From assembly GCA_028023455.1 (NCBI GenBank), contig JAQFVV010000182.1:1798001-1862000 (forward strand): a stretch of 64,000 bases of DNA, in the 5' to 3' direction. The DNA comes from Epiperipatus broadwayi. Lineage: Eukaryota > Onychophora > Udeonychophora > Euonychophora > Peripatidae. The notes below the pieces were generated by a model. That model made no database searches and was not told the origin of the DNA. It was given only the letters and a program-made list of their open reading frames with translations. The translations under genes and the position numbers were made by a program. Positions 1 to 12,150 of the stretch are shown piece after piece (position 1 is the first letter of the stretch; every line of letters starts with the position of its first letter).

Positions 1-1225
1 ACAATGTTTCTGAAGATTAAGAATATCAACTGTAAATATTGTTTTCTTAATAATTTTTGTATCTATAATTTTGCATTAACACATATCTTATATCTTAATA
101 ATTGTAGATCACTTCCTGTGTTGAATTTATTAAGAACATTACAATCTTGACATATGTATTTTCTGTTAGTCTAAATATAATCCATCTCTGCTGTACATTC
201 ACTTGGATGCTTCCATGTTCATTTCCATTTTTTTTTTCCAAAAAAAATTCATAATATAAAGATTTTATTTTTCTGCAAACTCCATAACTTTATATACTCT
301 CATTTCTATTACCATAATCAAATTTACCTACAGCACTTTCATCTTTCATTTGTTTACCAATTCTAGCATTAAATTCTCCCATAACAATTTTAAAATGTTG
401 GTTAGTTTGATCAAAATCTTTTTGTACATCCATATAAAAATCTTCTACTACTTCATCAGTATGAGAACTTGTTGGGGCATAAACCTGAATTATCTGTATC
501 TGATATTAAGTTGAATAACTAATCTTCCATTCTATCCTATACACTATGAATCTCCACAATGCTGTTCTTCCATTTTTTATTTATAATGAATCCTACTTCA
601 CTTGTATTTCCAATATTAGTGTCTTTGTAGTAGAGTACATGTCCACTTTTTAAATCAATCATCTCTTCACCTTTTTTTCTAACTTCACAAAGACTAATAA
701 TGTTCCATTTAATATGAGACAGTTCTTCCAATTCTTGCAATCTTCCTTCACTTGAAAGTGATCTGCAATGTATCTAAATAAAAACTAATCAAATGGCATC
801 CTAAGTTCACATTCAAGGGATTCTTAGCATCCTCTGCCTTAAATCATCAACAGCTGCCTTGGCTGGAGACTTTACAGCCTCTTGGGGATAAAGATCATGA
901 TTTATTTTTGTTGGACATGATTGTATACATCCATCAGAAAAAAATTTTCATTCACATACACATTCATTCTGCATTATTAGGCAACTGAGAAGAAAGACCA
1001 TAGAGTTTCTTGATCTTAAACTCGGAGATAAAAAGCCAATAAACTCATCATGCTGGATAATGCATGTAGGTGAGCAGCCCATCCCTGTTTGTATACTGTA
1101 TGAATAATCACATAGTAATAACAGCTGCAGCGACAAGAATGTATGGAGTGGATATTTAGAATTCACTTTATTCAGTTCCTATAAGACCTCCAAGAAGAAT
1201 CAAAGGATCTCCTTTCAGTTAAAAG
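1..1225 (-). mobile_element. RTE-like LINE, 5' part (copy A), degenerate
   Basis: Read on the minus strand this is the 5' portion of a non-LTR retrotransposon. The longest open piece (740 down to 537) resembles the apurinic-type endonuclease start of RTE LINEs: IISLCEVRKKGEEMI, with the expected catalytic Glu at residue 19, then GHVLYYK and GFIINKKW. A second open stretch (1166-948) lies upstream. The same stretch, ending in a motif like GAATGTATGGAGTGGATAT, recurs at 37.83-38.06 kb and 45.6-45.87 kb, which places the 5' end near 1,225. Frames are broken between pieces and the reverse transcriptase half lies beyond the window edge. The RTE-like family is assigned from motif resemblance only; that this is a dead LINE is clear. 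Confidence 0.75.
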
Positions 1226-2430
1226 CAAACTCCTTTATACAGCAATTCTCATAAATATCATTATATATATATATTTCTTATACATTCCAAAAATGTAATT
1301 TCTTCTAATAATATTATTACTGCCAATTTACCAAATATATTTAGCTGTATAATAACCAATGATTTTTAAATTTCTACCTTATTTTTAATTTTTAATCTTT
1401 ATTTCATTTTTTCATTAAAAATAAAGTAGAAGTATAAAAATCAGTTTAATATCAATTTAAATAAATAGACAAAAATGAATACAAATGTTTATATTTAAAG
1501 TAAATGAGACAATATAAAATAAAATATTATATAACAACAATAATTATATATATTCTAACAATAATACAGAAATGCTTTTTTTTGGCAAATATTTCTTGCC
1601 TTACCAATGCAATGCAATGCAAAGTATTTTAAAGTTTAAATTTACATTGTATATATAGCGACATCTATCTTGAACCTTTAAAAAAATTTACATCACTTTG
1701 ATAAAGGCAAAAATATTTTCCGAAAAAGACATACAAGTATTGCTGTTATACAGTGATATTTTATTTCATATTATATTGTGTGATTTATTTCAAAATATAT
1801 GGGAAAAGAGCAAAATGGATTAATTTTTGTTCCATTTTTGATAATAGTGTACATGGTAAATTGACAATAATAATAGTAATAGAAAAAGTTACAAACAATG
1901 ATATTTATGAAATGATATTTATGAGAGATGAAGATATTAATTTTGATATTCTTATTGTTTTATTTTAAGTTAAAGAATGCATTTATTCAATATCCATATA
2001 TGATAAATGAATTCTGGAAATGATCTACATATAAAAATGCTGAACCATAAGAAATTAGCAAATAACCTGTGGAAGCAAATGGACTATAAATTAATTGAAA
2101 TTATAGTCATTAATGTAAAGAGCAAGCAGAATCGTGAACATTCTTGTCTACTATATTAATCTTAGGAAAACACTTCCATTTGATTTCATATTCACAACAG
2201 ATTAATTCATATTTTTAAAAATATTGATTGTTACACTCTCTTTAACAAAAATTTATTATAATCTAATCATAATGAAAACATAGGACTATTTAACCAATTT
2301 TTCACAATGACAAATTTAAATCACGTTAATTCAATAAATATATTAAGCAACATTACTCCTCTATCAGATAATAAGATTATTTCTCAATTCTATATAATTT
2401 CTAATAATGCATTTTATTGATATAGGGGCT
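1226..2430. other. AT-rich DNA, no gene seen
   Basis: Low-complexity A/T sequence with short TA microsatellites (about 1263-1275) and a small GCAAT-type repeat near 1608-1622. No open frame here resembles a protein family, and no exon-like block with splice sites was found. Confidence 0.5.
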
Positions 2431-2436
2431 CATTAA

Positions 2437-2580
2437 AGTTTATGATGTAGCTATAAAATTGAGATTCTAAATAAACTGGACTAAGAATATAGTTACCATG
2501 GCAAACTGTCATCACTGACAATCCAAGTGTTATCAACTGCTTATAAAATTCTATTACCTAATTCTCTATTCCTTTTAGGC
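2437..2580 (+). repeat. Dispersed repeat, copy 1
   Basis: The stretch running from TATAGC-ATAAAATTGAG through GGCAAACT-TCA-CA-TGA recurs in the same orientation at 63,437-63,560. The shared order of motifs over more than 100 bases supports a dispersed repeat family. No coding capacity or termini are visible. Confidence 0.5.
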
Positions 2581-3300
2581 TGGGATCTTAGCAACAAAAT
2601 AATGCAATACTCTCAATAATTTTACTGCTGAATAAAATTTTCAAAAGTATTCATATTTCTCTTATTTAAAAATGATATGCAATCATAATAACTGAATGGT
2701 TTATTGTCAAAAGCCATATGAAAACTCACATGAAGTTCAAACACCAGAGTGAGAATGCTGAACTATGAAATACCACTGCACTGAATCATAGAGAGCAATA
2801 AGGATTTAAATTAGAATATATTGATAAAATATACTGTTTGCTCATTATACTATTCCTAAAGAAAGTCATTTACTCTGCTATCTATTTCCTGTATGAAAGT
2901 ATAAAATAAGCCAAAATATTTCAAAAATGTTTTTTATCATCCAAGTTATACAATCACAATGTACACATAAAAGCATTGGTCATAATTAATATGTGCATCT
3001 AATTCACAAAGGCAGGGTAGTGGGGTGCAACCGCCTAGGGGATCACAAAACTTTTACCAAACATACAAACTCAAATCAGTGTTTAAAGAAAATAATGAAC
3101 TTTTGCCTCATTCCTACTAATGATAAGAGCAATCATTTTCTAAGAAAATGATCAAACAATGCATAAGCTCCCAGCAGCTCTCAGTTCTGTGTACTGACAT
3201 TTTGATACAATAGACATAATTAGTGATTTAGGCATAAAATGTTTTTTTTATATTACATGATGTTTTTAATAATTACTGATGTAAGTTTGAAAACTGGGAA
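2581..3300. other. No gene seen
   Basis: AT-rich DNA. A GC-richer stretch at about 3,010-3,050 was considered as a transposon end and not accepted. Nothing else recognisable. Confidence 0.4.
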
Positions 3301-4758
3301 TACTTTTTGTTTTAAAATAATGCTTAACCTTTTTAGGTGGGTAAATAAGTAACCAGATTGAAATGATAAATAGATGAAATTGATACTAGCAAAAGTTGTT
3401 TAACCAATGCATATACAGTTTCAAAAAATAGTAATGTTAAATCTTGAAAATATAATCCATTATATTTAACATTGGGATTTACAAATACCATTATTAATGG
3501 ACAAGGAAGACTAATGTGTTTGATCTATAAGAATATTTTAGGTGCAGAAAGCATGAAACATAATAAATTAAAACATCATCTTAAAAAAACTACATGCAAA
3601 CCACATTGGCAAGCCAATGAGATGGTAATGAAATTAGATGTTTTGAACAAAATACATTTTCAAAAATATATCTGTAATGCCAAAACCATTGCTTACATTA
3701 TATAAAGTTTGTTATAGAATTGCTAAATGTACATAAATGACATTCAATAGGAGAAACTTTGGTACTATCTGCAGCTATTGACATTCCACTTGCAGATATG
3801 GTAGAAAAAATAATTTTTATCTATCCGAAGATCTTCAAGTTCAGTTAATAAAAAACTAAAATTATCAGACTATGCTTTGCAATTGGATGAAGCAACAGAT
3901 CTTGTTAAAGATGCTTATTTAATTTCATATGTAAGATGCACTGTAGAAAATATTAAAGAAGATTTATTATTCTATAAACCTATTGAAAACAATACCCCAG
4001 CAAAATAAATTTTCAATATGATTGATACTTTTTAAAATGAAGATAGCATTTTTTTTGGGAGAATTGTGTTCAGATATGTACAGATGGATCCCGATCTATG
4101 GCAGGGTAAAATGCTAATTTACAAGATCTAGTTTGAAATGTAGCTCCTCATGCAATTTTGACATATTAAATGATACATAGACAATTGCTTCAAAAAATGT
4201 GATTAAAGATTTGCTAATGATATTTGAAGTAAACTTTATTAAAAACAGCCCATTAAGAGATAGGCTGTTTGCAAAATTATATATTGGGACAGAACACAGC
4301 ATTTTTATATCATTGTGAAACACATTGGGTTTCTCGGTTCAATGTACTTCGAAGAGTGCTTGAACTAAAAGAAGAAATTGCATATTTCTGACTGATAATA
4401 ATAGAGATAAGGCAAATTTATTTTATGACACAAAATTCATTATAAAGTTTACTCATCAATACAAAAACCTCAATCTCATGCTGTAAGAAAGAAAAATAAA
4501 GTTATTGCATTTAAGAAAAAATTGGAGTATTGGATGATTAATTTGAAAAATAATACTTTGGATATGTTTCCCAATTTCAAAAACACTTGTCCTGCAGATG
4601 AAATAGAAGAAAGTAAAATTTTTATTAATAGTCATTTGACCAAACTACAGAAACCGTATTTTATTTTAAAGATCCTGACATACTGAAATATGAATGGGTT
4701 AAGAAATCATTTATGATTAAAACATGAGGTATTTGGCCTTTCGATATCAGAGCAAGAA

Positions 4759-5016
4759 ATGTTGATTGCTTTATCTTATGATAGCACATTAAAACAGATG
4801 TTTGAACAAGAAAATATTTGTACTTTCTGGCTACAAGTGAAGAAACAATTTCCTATTCTAACAAACAAAGCTTTAGATATTTTATTACCATTTGTAACAT
4901 ATTACATATGTGAAACTGGCTTTTCCATTGTTGCTGTTTTAAAAACAAGACATCTATCTCATTTAGTGCTTGAAAAAGAATTGAATAGCATTATCTTCAA
5001 TGATAATCAGATATGA
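4759..5016 (+). pseudogene. hAT-1 transposase C-terminal fragment
   Basis: An 85-codon open piece that ends at its own stop. It carries the conserved FW-x-VKKQFP segment (residues 23-31) and the hAT dimerisation signature LLPFVTYYICETGFS followed by LKTRHLSHL. In intact family members this domain mediates transposase multimerisation. The upstream catalytic parts lie in other frames, so no functional protein is expected. The start codon used by the open frame is incidental; the true start was several hundred codons upstream. Confidence 0.75.
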
Positions 5017-5297
5017 CAAACTTGGTTTTAATAAACAGGCTCAACCATCACACTAAATATCATTATAATTTTAATCAACTAATGTTATTATAATTTTAAT
5101 CAATGTTCTTTTGATTTTTTTGTTTTGATTTTTGTTTTTGTAAAATTTACTTGATTGTATTAAAAATTATTATGTCATAAAAATAAACTGTTTATATAAG
5201 ACCTATATGTATACTAAGTAGATTGTATTATTTTATAATCTATTGAAATGAAATTGTAAATGCAATAGTATTTATAAAATTAGAATGATCTAAAAAT

Positions 5298-5310
5298 GGG
5301 GGGGGGGGGG
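5298..5310 (+). repeat. G13 homopolymer
   Basis: Thirteen consecutive G in strongly AT-rich DNA, inside the right part of hAT-1. One of five G or C runs of at least ten bases in this window. Confidence 0.9.
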
Positions 5311-5375
5311 CTCGGCTCAACATTTTTCCAGAAAAAAATGGTGGCACAGAGACAAAAAGATTGCAACCATTGCAC

Positions 5376-7200
5376 TAAGAAGTTGCTCAAGTTTTCACTT
5401 ATATCTCTTATTCAATTATTCATGCTGATTCTCGCACTTAAAAATAAAAATCATCACACATAATATAAACATCTTTCATTAAAAAAAAATTATAGAAGAT
5501 CATATGTGGAAGATGTCTTTATTAAGAATATCTATCAGTCTTAAGGAAATTATTTAAAAATTCTTTAACTTTGGTGACATTACTAGAAATTTTTATTTTT
5601 TTAAAAAAAAATCACCACAGCTTTTGTCTGATTTATCATCTTCCCTAATCCTGGCAAGCAACATTTGCAAATTTTTGGATATAATCTCATCTTCATATCT
5701 CTAATCAAGTGCACTTAATTCATTCAAAATATGATACTACACTGATGCATATTGTATGTTTGCAATAATTTATAAAAAAAAACTCTGAATAATTTATCTT
5801 TCTATTAGAATTAGAATTATTGTGTGATGAATATTGTTTTAATCTATTGTAACCTTATATTTTGCCAAAGGAATTAATAGATATAGTCACAAACTTGTAA
5901 AAAAAAATTATTGGCTTGCTTTGCTCATTAAATGAAGCAAATCAATCACTATTGTGAGTATTATGTCTGGTAGGATGATCAAAAGTGAAATCAAAATGTC
6001 TCTTATAAATAACACTAGTAGAATAGATTAGCAAAAATTATTCAAAATATCTTCCTGATGAATTTGGTTAATTATCGCATACCAAAATATGTGAGGTGCG
6101 GTTAATTTTCTTTACATATATGAAAATATAAATCACACACACATAAAATTGAGATGATAGGGAAATACACAAGATAGGCGGTAGCAGACCAATTACAATA
6201 AAATTTAATTAAAACATTAATCCAATAATTATATCACAAGAAGTATATATCCAATATTACAGTCAGTGAAAATAGTAACGCTTAACATTGCTTTAAAACA
6301 TGTAAGTGTGCATGCATGAAATCTCTGTGAAAAACAATCAATTTGAAACAATTGAATGAATTTGTTTTCTTGACTATTATCAGTCAATTAATAGATTATT
6401 TATTAGATTAATTAATTAATAAAATTTACGAGAACTTCAACATTTGATTTAAAAAAAAACAATTATTATTATTATTTAATATTTTAATATTAAGGATTAT
6501 TCATTTGTAAAATAAACAATTATATATTTTACTGGGAATGAATATTGTACAATGGGGTATAATATTATAAATGTAATATTTAATTTCCATTTTAATGCTG
6601 TCTCAAAAATTGACACTTTTCAGACTTTCCAGACTCTCAAACTGGTTTGCTTTCACTGCTTACCCTAACAATGGAACAGATTTTCCCCATACAAACTTGA
6701 ACAGTGAAGAACTTTGGGTAGTATTGGATGATATCATAGATCACACAATTGTAATTTTTAAATATAATTCCTTATCAAAATTTAAGTAGTTTTTCCAAAT
6801 TACAATGCACAAAAGACCCTGGCAGGTTTAAATCTAAAATGACCATTTTATTAACCCTCTTTAACACGGAGGAATACCCTCTTTAACACGGAGGAATAGA
6901 GAAACTTGCTCTGCATTTTGCCTATTTGCAAAATGTTTTCTTTTCATCAATGTAAATGGATAACTTATAATAGTAATAATTATTAATGAATATTATTCAA
7001 AAGGAAACAAAATTTTAATATTTTAAGTCATTAATGGAATTTCAAAATCACTTATGAGATGTTACTACACATAATAATAATATGCCAGTAATTATTAATC
7101 TCTTCTTTAAAAGTGAATTAACTTGTTGGAAACAATACTGATTACATCTCCCTATGGACTTCTTGAATGTTAAAAATCTCATATTAATTTATGGATTAAC
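5376..7200. other. AT-rich DNA, no gene seen
   Basis: No coding similarity recognised. The 64-codon open frame at 6595-6789 has no family resemblance or splice context and is probably chance. A small tandem duplication lies within (listed separately). Confidence 0.45.
6855..6898 (+). repeat. 22-bp perfect tandem duplication
   Basis: The unit CCCTCTTTAACACGGAGGAATA occurs twice head to tail with no mismatch, suggesting a recent slippage or duplication event. Confidence 0.95.
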
Positions 7201-7260
7201 TTATTTATAATAAGGTATTTATCTATATAGCGCTATATTAATAAATTGTAATTATAAATT

Positions 7261-7522
7261 AGCGGTCAGGTCAATGCACATGCGCTTTACAGATTTTACA
7301 CTATACATAAATGAATACTCTCATTATGAAAAGATAGAATGAATCATCTATCTTTTCAACTCAAATATTTAATGTCTTAAGATTGGTCCATACTTAAACA
7401 TTTGGATTGAAAAGATAGATGATTCATTCTATCTTTTCATAAAGACTTTATCTTGTGTTTGAGAATGAGAGTATTCATTTATGTATAGTTTAAAATATGT
7501 AAAGCGCATATGCATTAAGCGG
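7261..7522. mobile_element. Foldback element (AGCG/ATGCGCTTTA family)
   Basis: Long imperfect inverted repeat. The left arm contains ATGCACATGCGCTTTACA, ATACATAAATGAATACTCTC and then GATAGAATGAATCATCTATC. The right arm carries the reverse complements in mirror order, ending in AAAGCGCATATGCATTAAGCGG. It encodes nothing and looks like a non-autonomous DNA transposon or foldback. A related sequence is at 17.27-17.63 kb. A palindrome TATAGCGCTATA at 7,228-7,239 lies just outside; a similar motif precedes the second terminal copy at 17.5 kb, so the element may be larger than the arms. Confidence 0.8.
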
Positions 7523-10500
7523 ATTAACTTATTGTAACTGTCATATAAAACTGCTTAAAATAACAATGAAGATTATTTAAACTGATTCAAGTCAATGTAT
7601 TATTTATTTATTCCTTGCTGGGTCTCATACCTTATTTTAAAATGACCTGAACTATTTGGATAGATTCAAATCGCTTGAACTAATGGATCATCCAATTTTT
7701 GCATTTCATATGTATGATAAATACTAATTATTAAGATATTCTTTAAACATTGCTTCCTAATGGAATGAATTATCAATTTGAAAGAATAATACTTGCCTAA
7801 CATCTGCCTAAGGATAATGGATTTATAATTGTTATAGCATTATATCGTCAAAACGATGCTAAAAATATGTAAGGTTGGGGGAATGGTTACAGTGTTAAAG
7901 TTGTCAGGGTTTGGATGACAATAAAAAAAAAAAATATGTTATAGATAAAATATCTAAAAAGGGATGAATTACCACAATGACTCAAGCCATAATTAGGAAT
8001 AATAATTGTGATTTAGTGAAAATACTTAGGAAAATCATATTATTGATCTGTGCTATGGATTTCAACTGCTGAGTGGATTGCCCTATCATATGAATCTAAT
8101 GTTAAGTGCATATTATAATGAAAAAAGAAATGGGAAAAATAATTTTCTTGAACAGTAAATGGAAACATGAATTATTAGTTAAAGAAAATTATATAATGTT
8201 TTGTTTTTTGATGTGTTTAAATTATTTGTTTTATAATTAATATTATTATAAATATGATATTAATAAAGCTCTCAAAACAATACTAGTAGAAAAAAGGTAC
8301 AGGTAACTACCTTATATTACTAGTACAATTGGTTATAAGTGTAATGACTGTTATAATATTTGTATTGGAGATGTTGTATGAAATTTAAGATAATATAATA
8401 TCTTTCCTAAATCTATTCATATTTAATTTATTACATGTTTTACTGGTCCTTGATTTCATCCTCATGTTATTCGATAAATAAAGCTAGAAGTAGTCATTAA
8501 ATAAATGGAAATTATACTTTTCTCTATGCCCATTAAAGAGTGTATATAATCTTGAAAATGCTAAATTATTTAGCAAATCAATCTTGTGGCATTGATGATT
8601 ATAGCCACATGAATTAGTTGAGATAGACTCATAACCATGTACTAAACATTTTAAAGATAGTGTAAGCTAGAAAGCATAGCCAGTTATGCTATTAAGACAT
8701 ATAATTGTCAGATTTATGAAGTTGTATTACTGGTTATACAATTTATCTGCTCTTAACAGGGTTAAGGAATTAAATTGATACCTATAAATGAGATTGTTAT
8801 TAGGCTAATTATCATTGCAAAGATATAAAAGGACATAATAAAACATACCCATATCCACCTTTAGTTAACATGAGGTAGAAGATGGGATATTGTAGACCTT
8901 CTCCAATAGAGTGACATGTTATGTACATCACTTTATTGATAATACATGCAATCACAAACTAATATTAAAAGTCTTTAGTAGAGAAAACAAACCAGTTTAA
9001 AATGTTATAAAGAGAACTTTTATTATTAAAAGTATTATGTTGTTAGTTAAAAAATTTTATTTGTTTATATAATTGTTTATTAATAATATATTAATTGTTA
9101 TTTACAATATGGTTGTTTGTCATTGACTGAAATCATCACCATTTACATACTATCTGAATAATTAGATCACAGTTCTATTTCATTAAATTCACTCTTTTTA
9201 TTAAATTTATTTGAATCATTGTTTACTCTTGTCTTTAGCTAAAATACAGAATTCAGTAAGATATGATAAGATATACAAAATCCCTTTAATACTTTGATCA
9301 TAGACAGAACAGACATAATTTTGATTTTAAGTTATAATTCTTTCAAATAATAATTGACTAAATTTAATTAAGACCCCTGAGATAATAATCGACTTAATAA
9401 TACATGTAATATAGAAATGAGATTTACACTGCTAGCCTTATATGAATAAACATTTTCATTAGCATAATTATTTATCCATTGTACAGTACTATATAGTAGA
9501 TGCACAGATACACTATGAATCTATTCTAGTATCATGAGATATTTATTTTTATTACTATCACATATAACATCATATTATAAAATAATTATTTATTATTATA
9601 TTTGTCAAATAAATAAAAAATTACATCATCTTAGTCTAATTTCTGTAGAGTTTACATCTGATAGCAAGCACAACTAACATAAACACACTGAGATTCTCTT
9701 GCTTGTCTCCAATGTGGCCTGATCTTAGGTTACACTACTAATCTTTTATTCATCTCCAATCTCACAAACATAAATGCCTTCCTCAAAAGTATTTTCTACT
9801 CTATAAAATTTAAATTCTAAGTTACAAATGAATCAGTAAAAATAAATCTGATTATCTCTTAATAGATCCATCACCTTAAGATTTTAAAAATCAATTTAAT
9901 ACATCTATACCAGTCACTATAAAATACATTGAATATGCCAATCATTTCATAAACAAAATTATAAATTTTCTTCATATAGATATAAAATATTAAACCACCT
10001 ACATAATTTACATCCATTCCTTTCTCATTTACATTAAACTTCTAATAAACTAAAGATTAGCCTTTCAATGCCTCATTAAACTTCTAACTAAGAAATATCT
10101 TGTTGAAAATAAAGGAATGACTTTTAACTTTATATTTGGGTAATGCCAAAAGATTAAAAATATTGCAGCATATAATTGATAATTGGAAAATTCAACAACA
10201 ATATTAAATTAGATGCTTTCTGCCATTTTATCTTTTTTTTTAATGAGTGCTTAAAACAGAACAATTGACCAAAAAAATTCTTGAAAGATTTACTTCAATG
10301 GACTGCTATATTTTTACCTTTCAAATGTAATCATTATCTAACTTCATTTAGAAGCATCAGTTTGGTCTGCATGAAAGCACACAATCAAATAGATATTCAT
10401 TACCTATTAGATAAATGATAATTTGCTTACTATTCAATCTGAAAATCAAGAACTAAAGCTAGAATCCAATTTTATTATTCAATCCACCTCCTCTTAAAAG

Positions 10501-12150
10501 TTATAAACAGTTATTTAAATTTACTTATTACATAAGTATAACTTAGTATACTTATTGAAATTCTAGTATTCAGGGATAAATGTTATTATATTTCAAGGAT
10601 GTATACATATATAGAATCTATTACTGAATATCATGATCTTATAATATAGCTATACTAAAAAATAGAATAAAGAATCTTAGGATATCCTCTCATTGTAACA
10701 AGCAATCAAATAAATTCACATTTCTTCTAAATTTTTTGTAATCCTATTAATCTTTCTTTTAGTAACTTTCATCATATAATCTCACTATTAATATAATCTA
10801 TAACTTTTGGGGAGAAAATCTACTACAAATGCACAATGTTTTAAAAAAAAAATCTAGAAAAAAAATAGATTAGCAAAAAAATAACTGGTATTATTTATTG
10901 CTACCCTTTGTTTACTAATCTAAAATAACCAAACATTAAAATACATATTTTTATAATTAAAATAAATAAAAAATTAGAAATTCTCTAAAAAAAACTATAC
11001 AACAAAATTTACTTGAAAAAGAATTATGGTAAAATTTAATGATAAATAATATATAGAAATATTTCTATTTTTGACTTCTTTCAGAAAAAAAAAAAGTGAA
11101 GTTACACATATACGTTTATTACAAGAAGTTATTTATCATTAATTATATATATATAAAATGAATTCATTCATCTAATAGTTATTTTTTCTTTATATGGAAA
11201 AAAAAAAAGGAATGCTTATTCATGCTTCAAGTTCATTAAAATAAAAAAAATGATTCCATTCACATCATCAAAAAAAAAAAAAAAAAAATTACTAGTTTAA
11301 AAAATTAAATGCTATAAGATTAAAATTTTTCTTGCACAGTTGAATGTAATATATTGTAAGAGTTGTACCCTTAAAATTTAAATGTTTCTGGATCAATTTC
11401 TGAGTATCAAAAAAAATTTGATGAAACTGAAAAGAATTGTTGCACTCAGTTTGTCACTTGATGTTTAAACATCAATTAAACTTCTAAATAATTAATTATA
11501 TGATTATTATTATCACCATTACTATTATTATTATTATTATTATTGAAAACAGATGCTGTGCTCAGGCTATCAATGGGTTTCACAATGGCAGATAAAAATA
11601 TGACCTTCAGACATGAGGATTAACTGCAACAATAAAAAGCTCTTAAAAAAAGAATCTTCTAATGTATTGTAGAATAGAATATTAGTCGATCTAAGACCAG
11701 ATACTGCTTCTAATAATCTTTTCTCTCCCCTTCTCTCCCTTCTTTATTTAATTTAGTATAAAGCCTGGTTAACATGAGCCCCTCATGTTATCAGTTATTT
11801 CCTAATACTAACGGTGATAATGAAATGAAATGATTGTGCAACCACATTTTCATTGTGCACAACATTTCTAATTCCAATTCCCTTTATCGTTTTTTTTTAG
11901 ATCAAGCCTTTGAGAATTAAAAGAAAAACAATGATAGAAATAGAATTAATAAACTGGACATCCTTAGTTAAGAACTTTGCTCAAGGCAATATAATTATTA
12001 ATGAGTCAGATTGAAACTGGATTTGAGACGGAAGTTTCAATTGGAAAAAGATTGCACGTTTAGGAATCCCTATTTAGGGATCTTTCCTGCTTAACATTGG
12101 TGTGGATGAGATCTAAAAAAAATGTAGTTTAAATATGGGCTGTCTCATAC
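7523..12150. other. AT-rich DNA, no gene seen
   Basis: More than 4.6 kb with A- and T-runs and short TTA microsatellites (for example 11,521-11,543). No transposase, reverse transcriptase or exon-like block was recognised, and no open frame of note. Confidence 0.45.

Larger units (their letters stand above)
3300..5375 (+). mobile_element. hAT transposon with ZBED5/SCAND3-type transposase, degenerate (hAT-1)
   Basis: Ordered fragments of one transposase are visible in shifting frames. They are a BED zinc-finger start at 3472-3600 (CLIYKNILGAESMKHNKLKH, with the second zinc Cys changed to Tyr); the first catalytic region near 3,870-3,990 (FALQLDEATDL, then LISYVRCTVENIKEDLLFY); CTDGSRSMAG near 4,077-4,108; and the C-terminal dimerisation domain at 4759-5016 (FWLQVKKQFP, then YYICETGFSIVAVLKTRHL). 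This is the arrangement of metazoan ZBED5/SCAND3-like hATs. The likely right end is the inverted motif GATTGCAACCATTG near 5,360-5,373. The left end is not resolved. Several frameshifts and stops show it is inactive. Confidence 0.8.

Noticed and set aside
3008-3050. GTGGGGTGCAACCGCC as the left end of hAT-1
   Set aside because: It does not mirror the right-end motif GATTGCAACCATTG well, and no 8-bp duplication could be paired with it.
4114-4323. 69-codon minus-strand frame
   Set aside because: Lies opposite the hAT-1 transposase remnant, with no family resemblance.
6595-6789. 64-codon frame with somewhat protein-like text
   Set aside because: No splice sites or domain, single occurrence; treated as chance.
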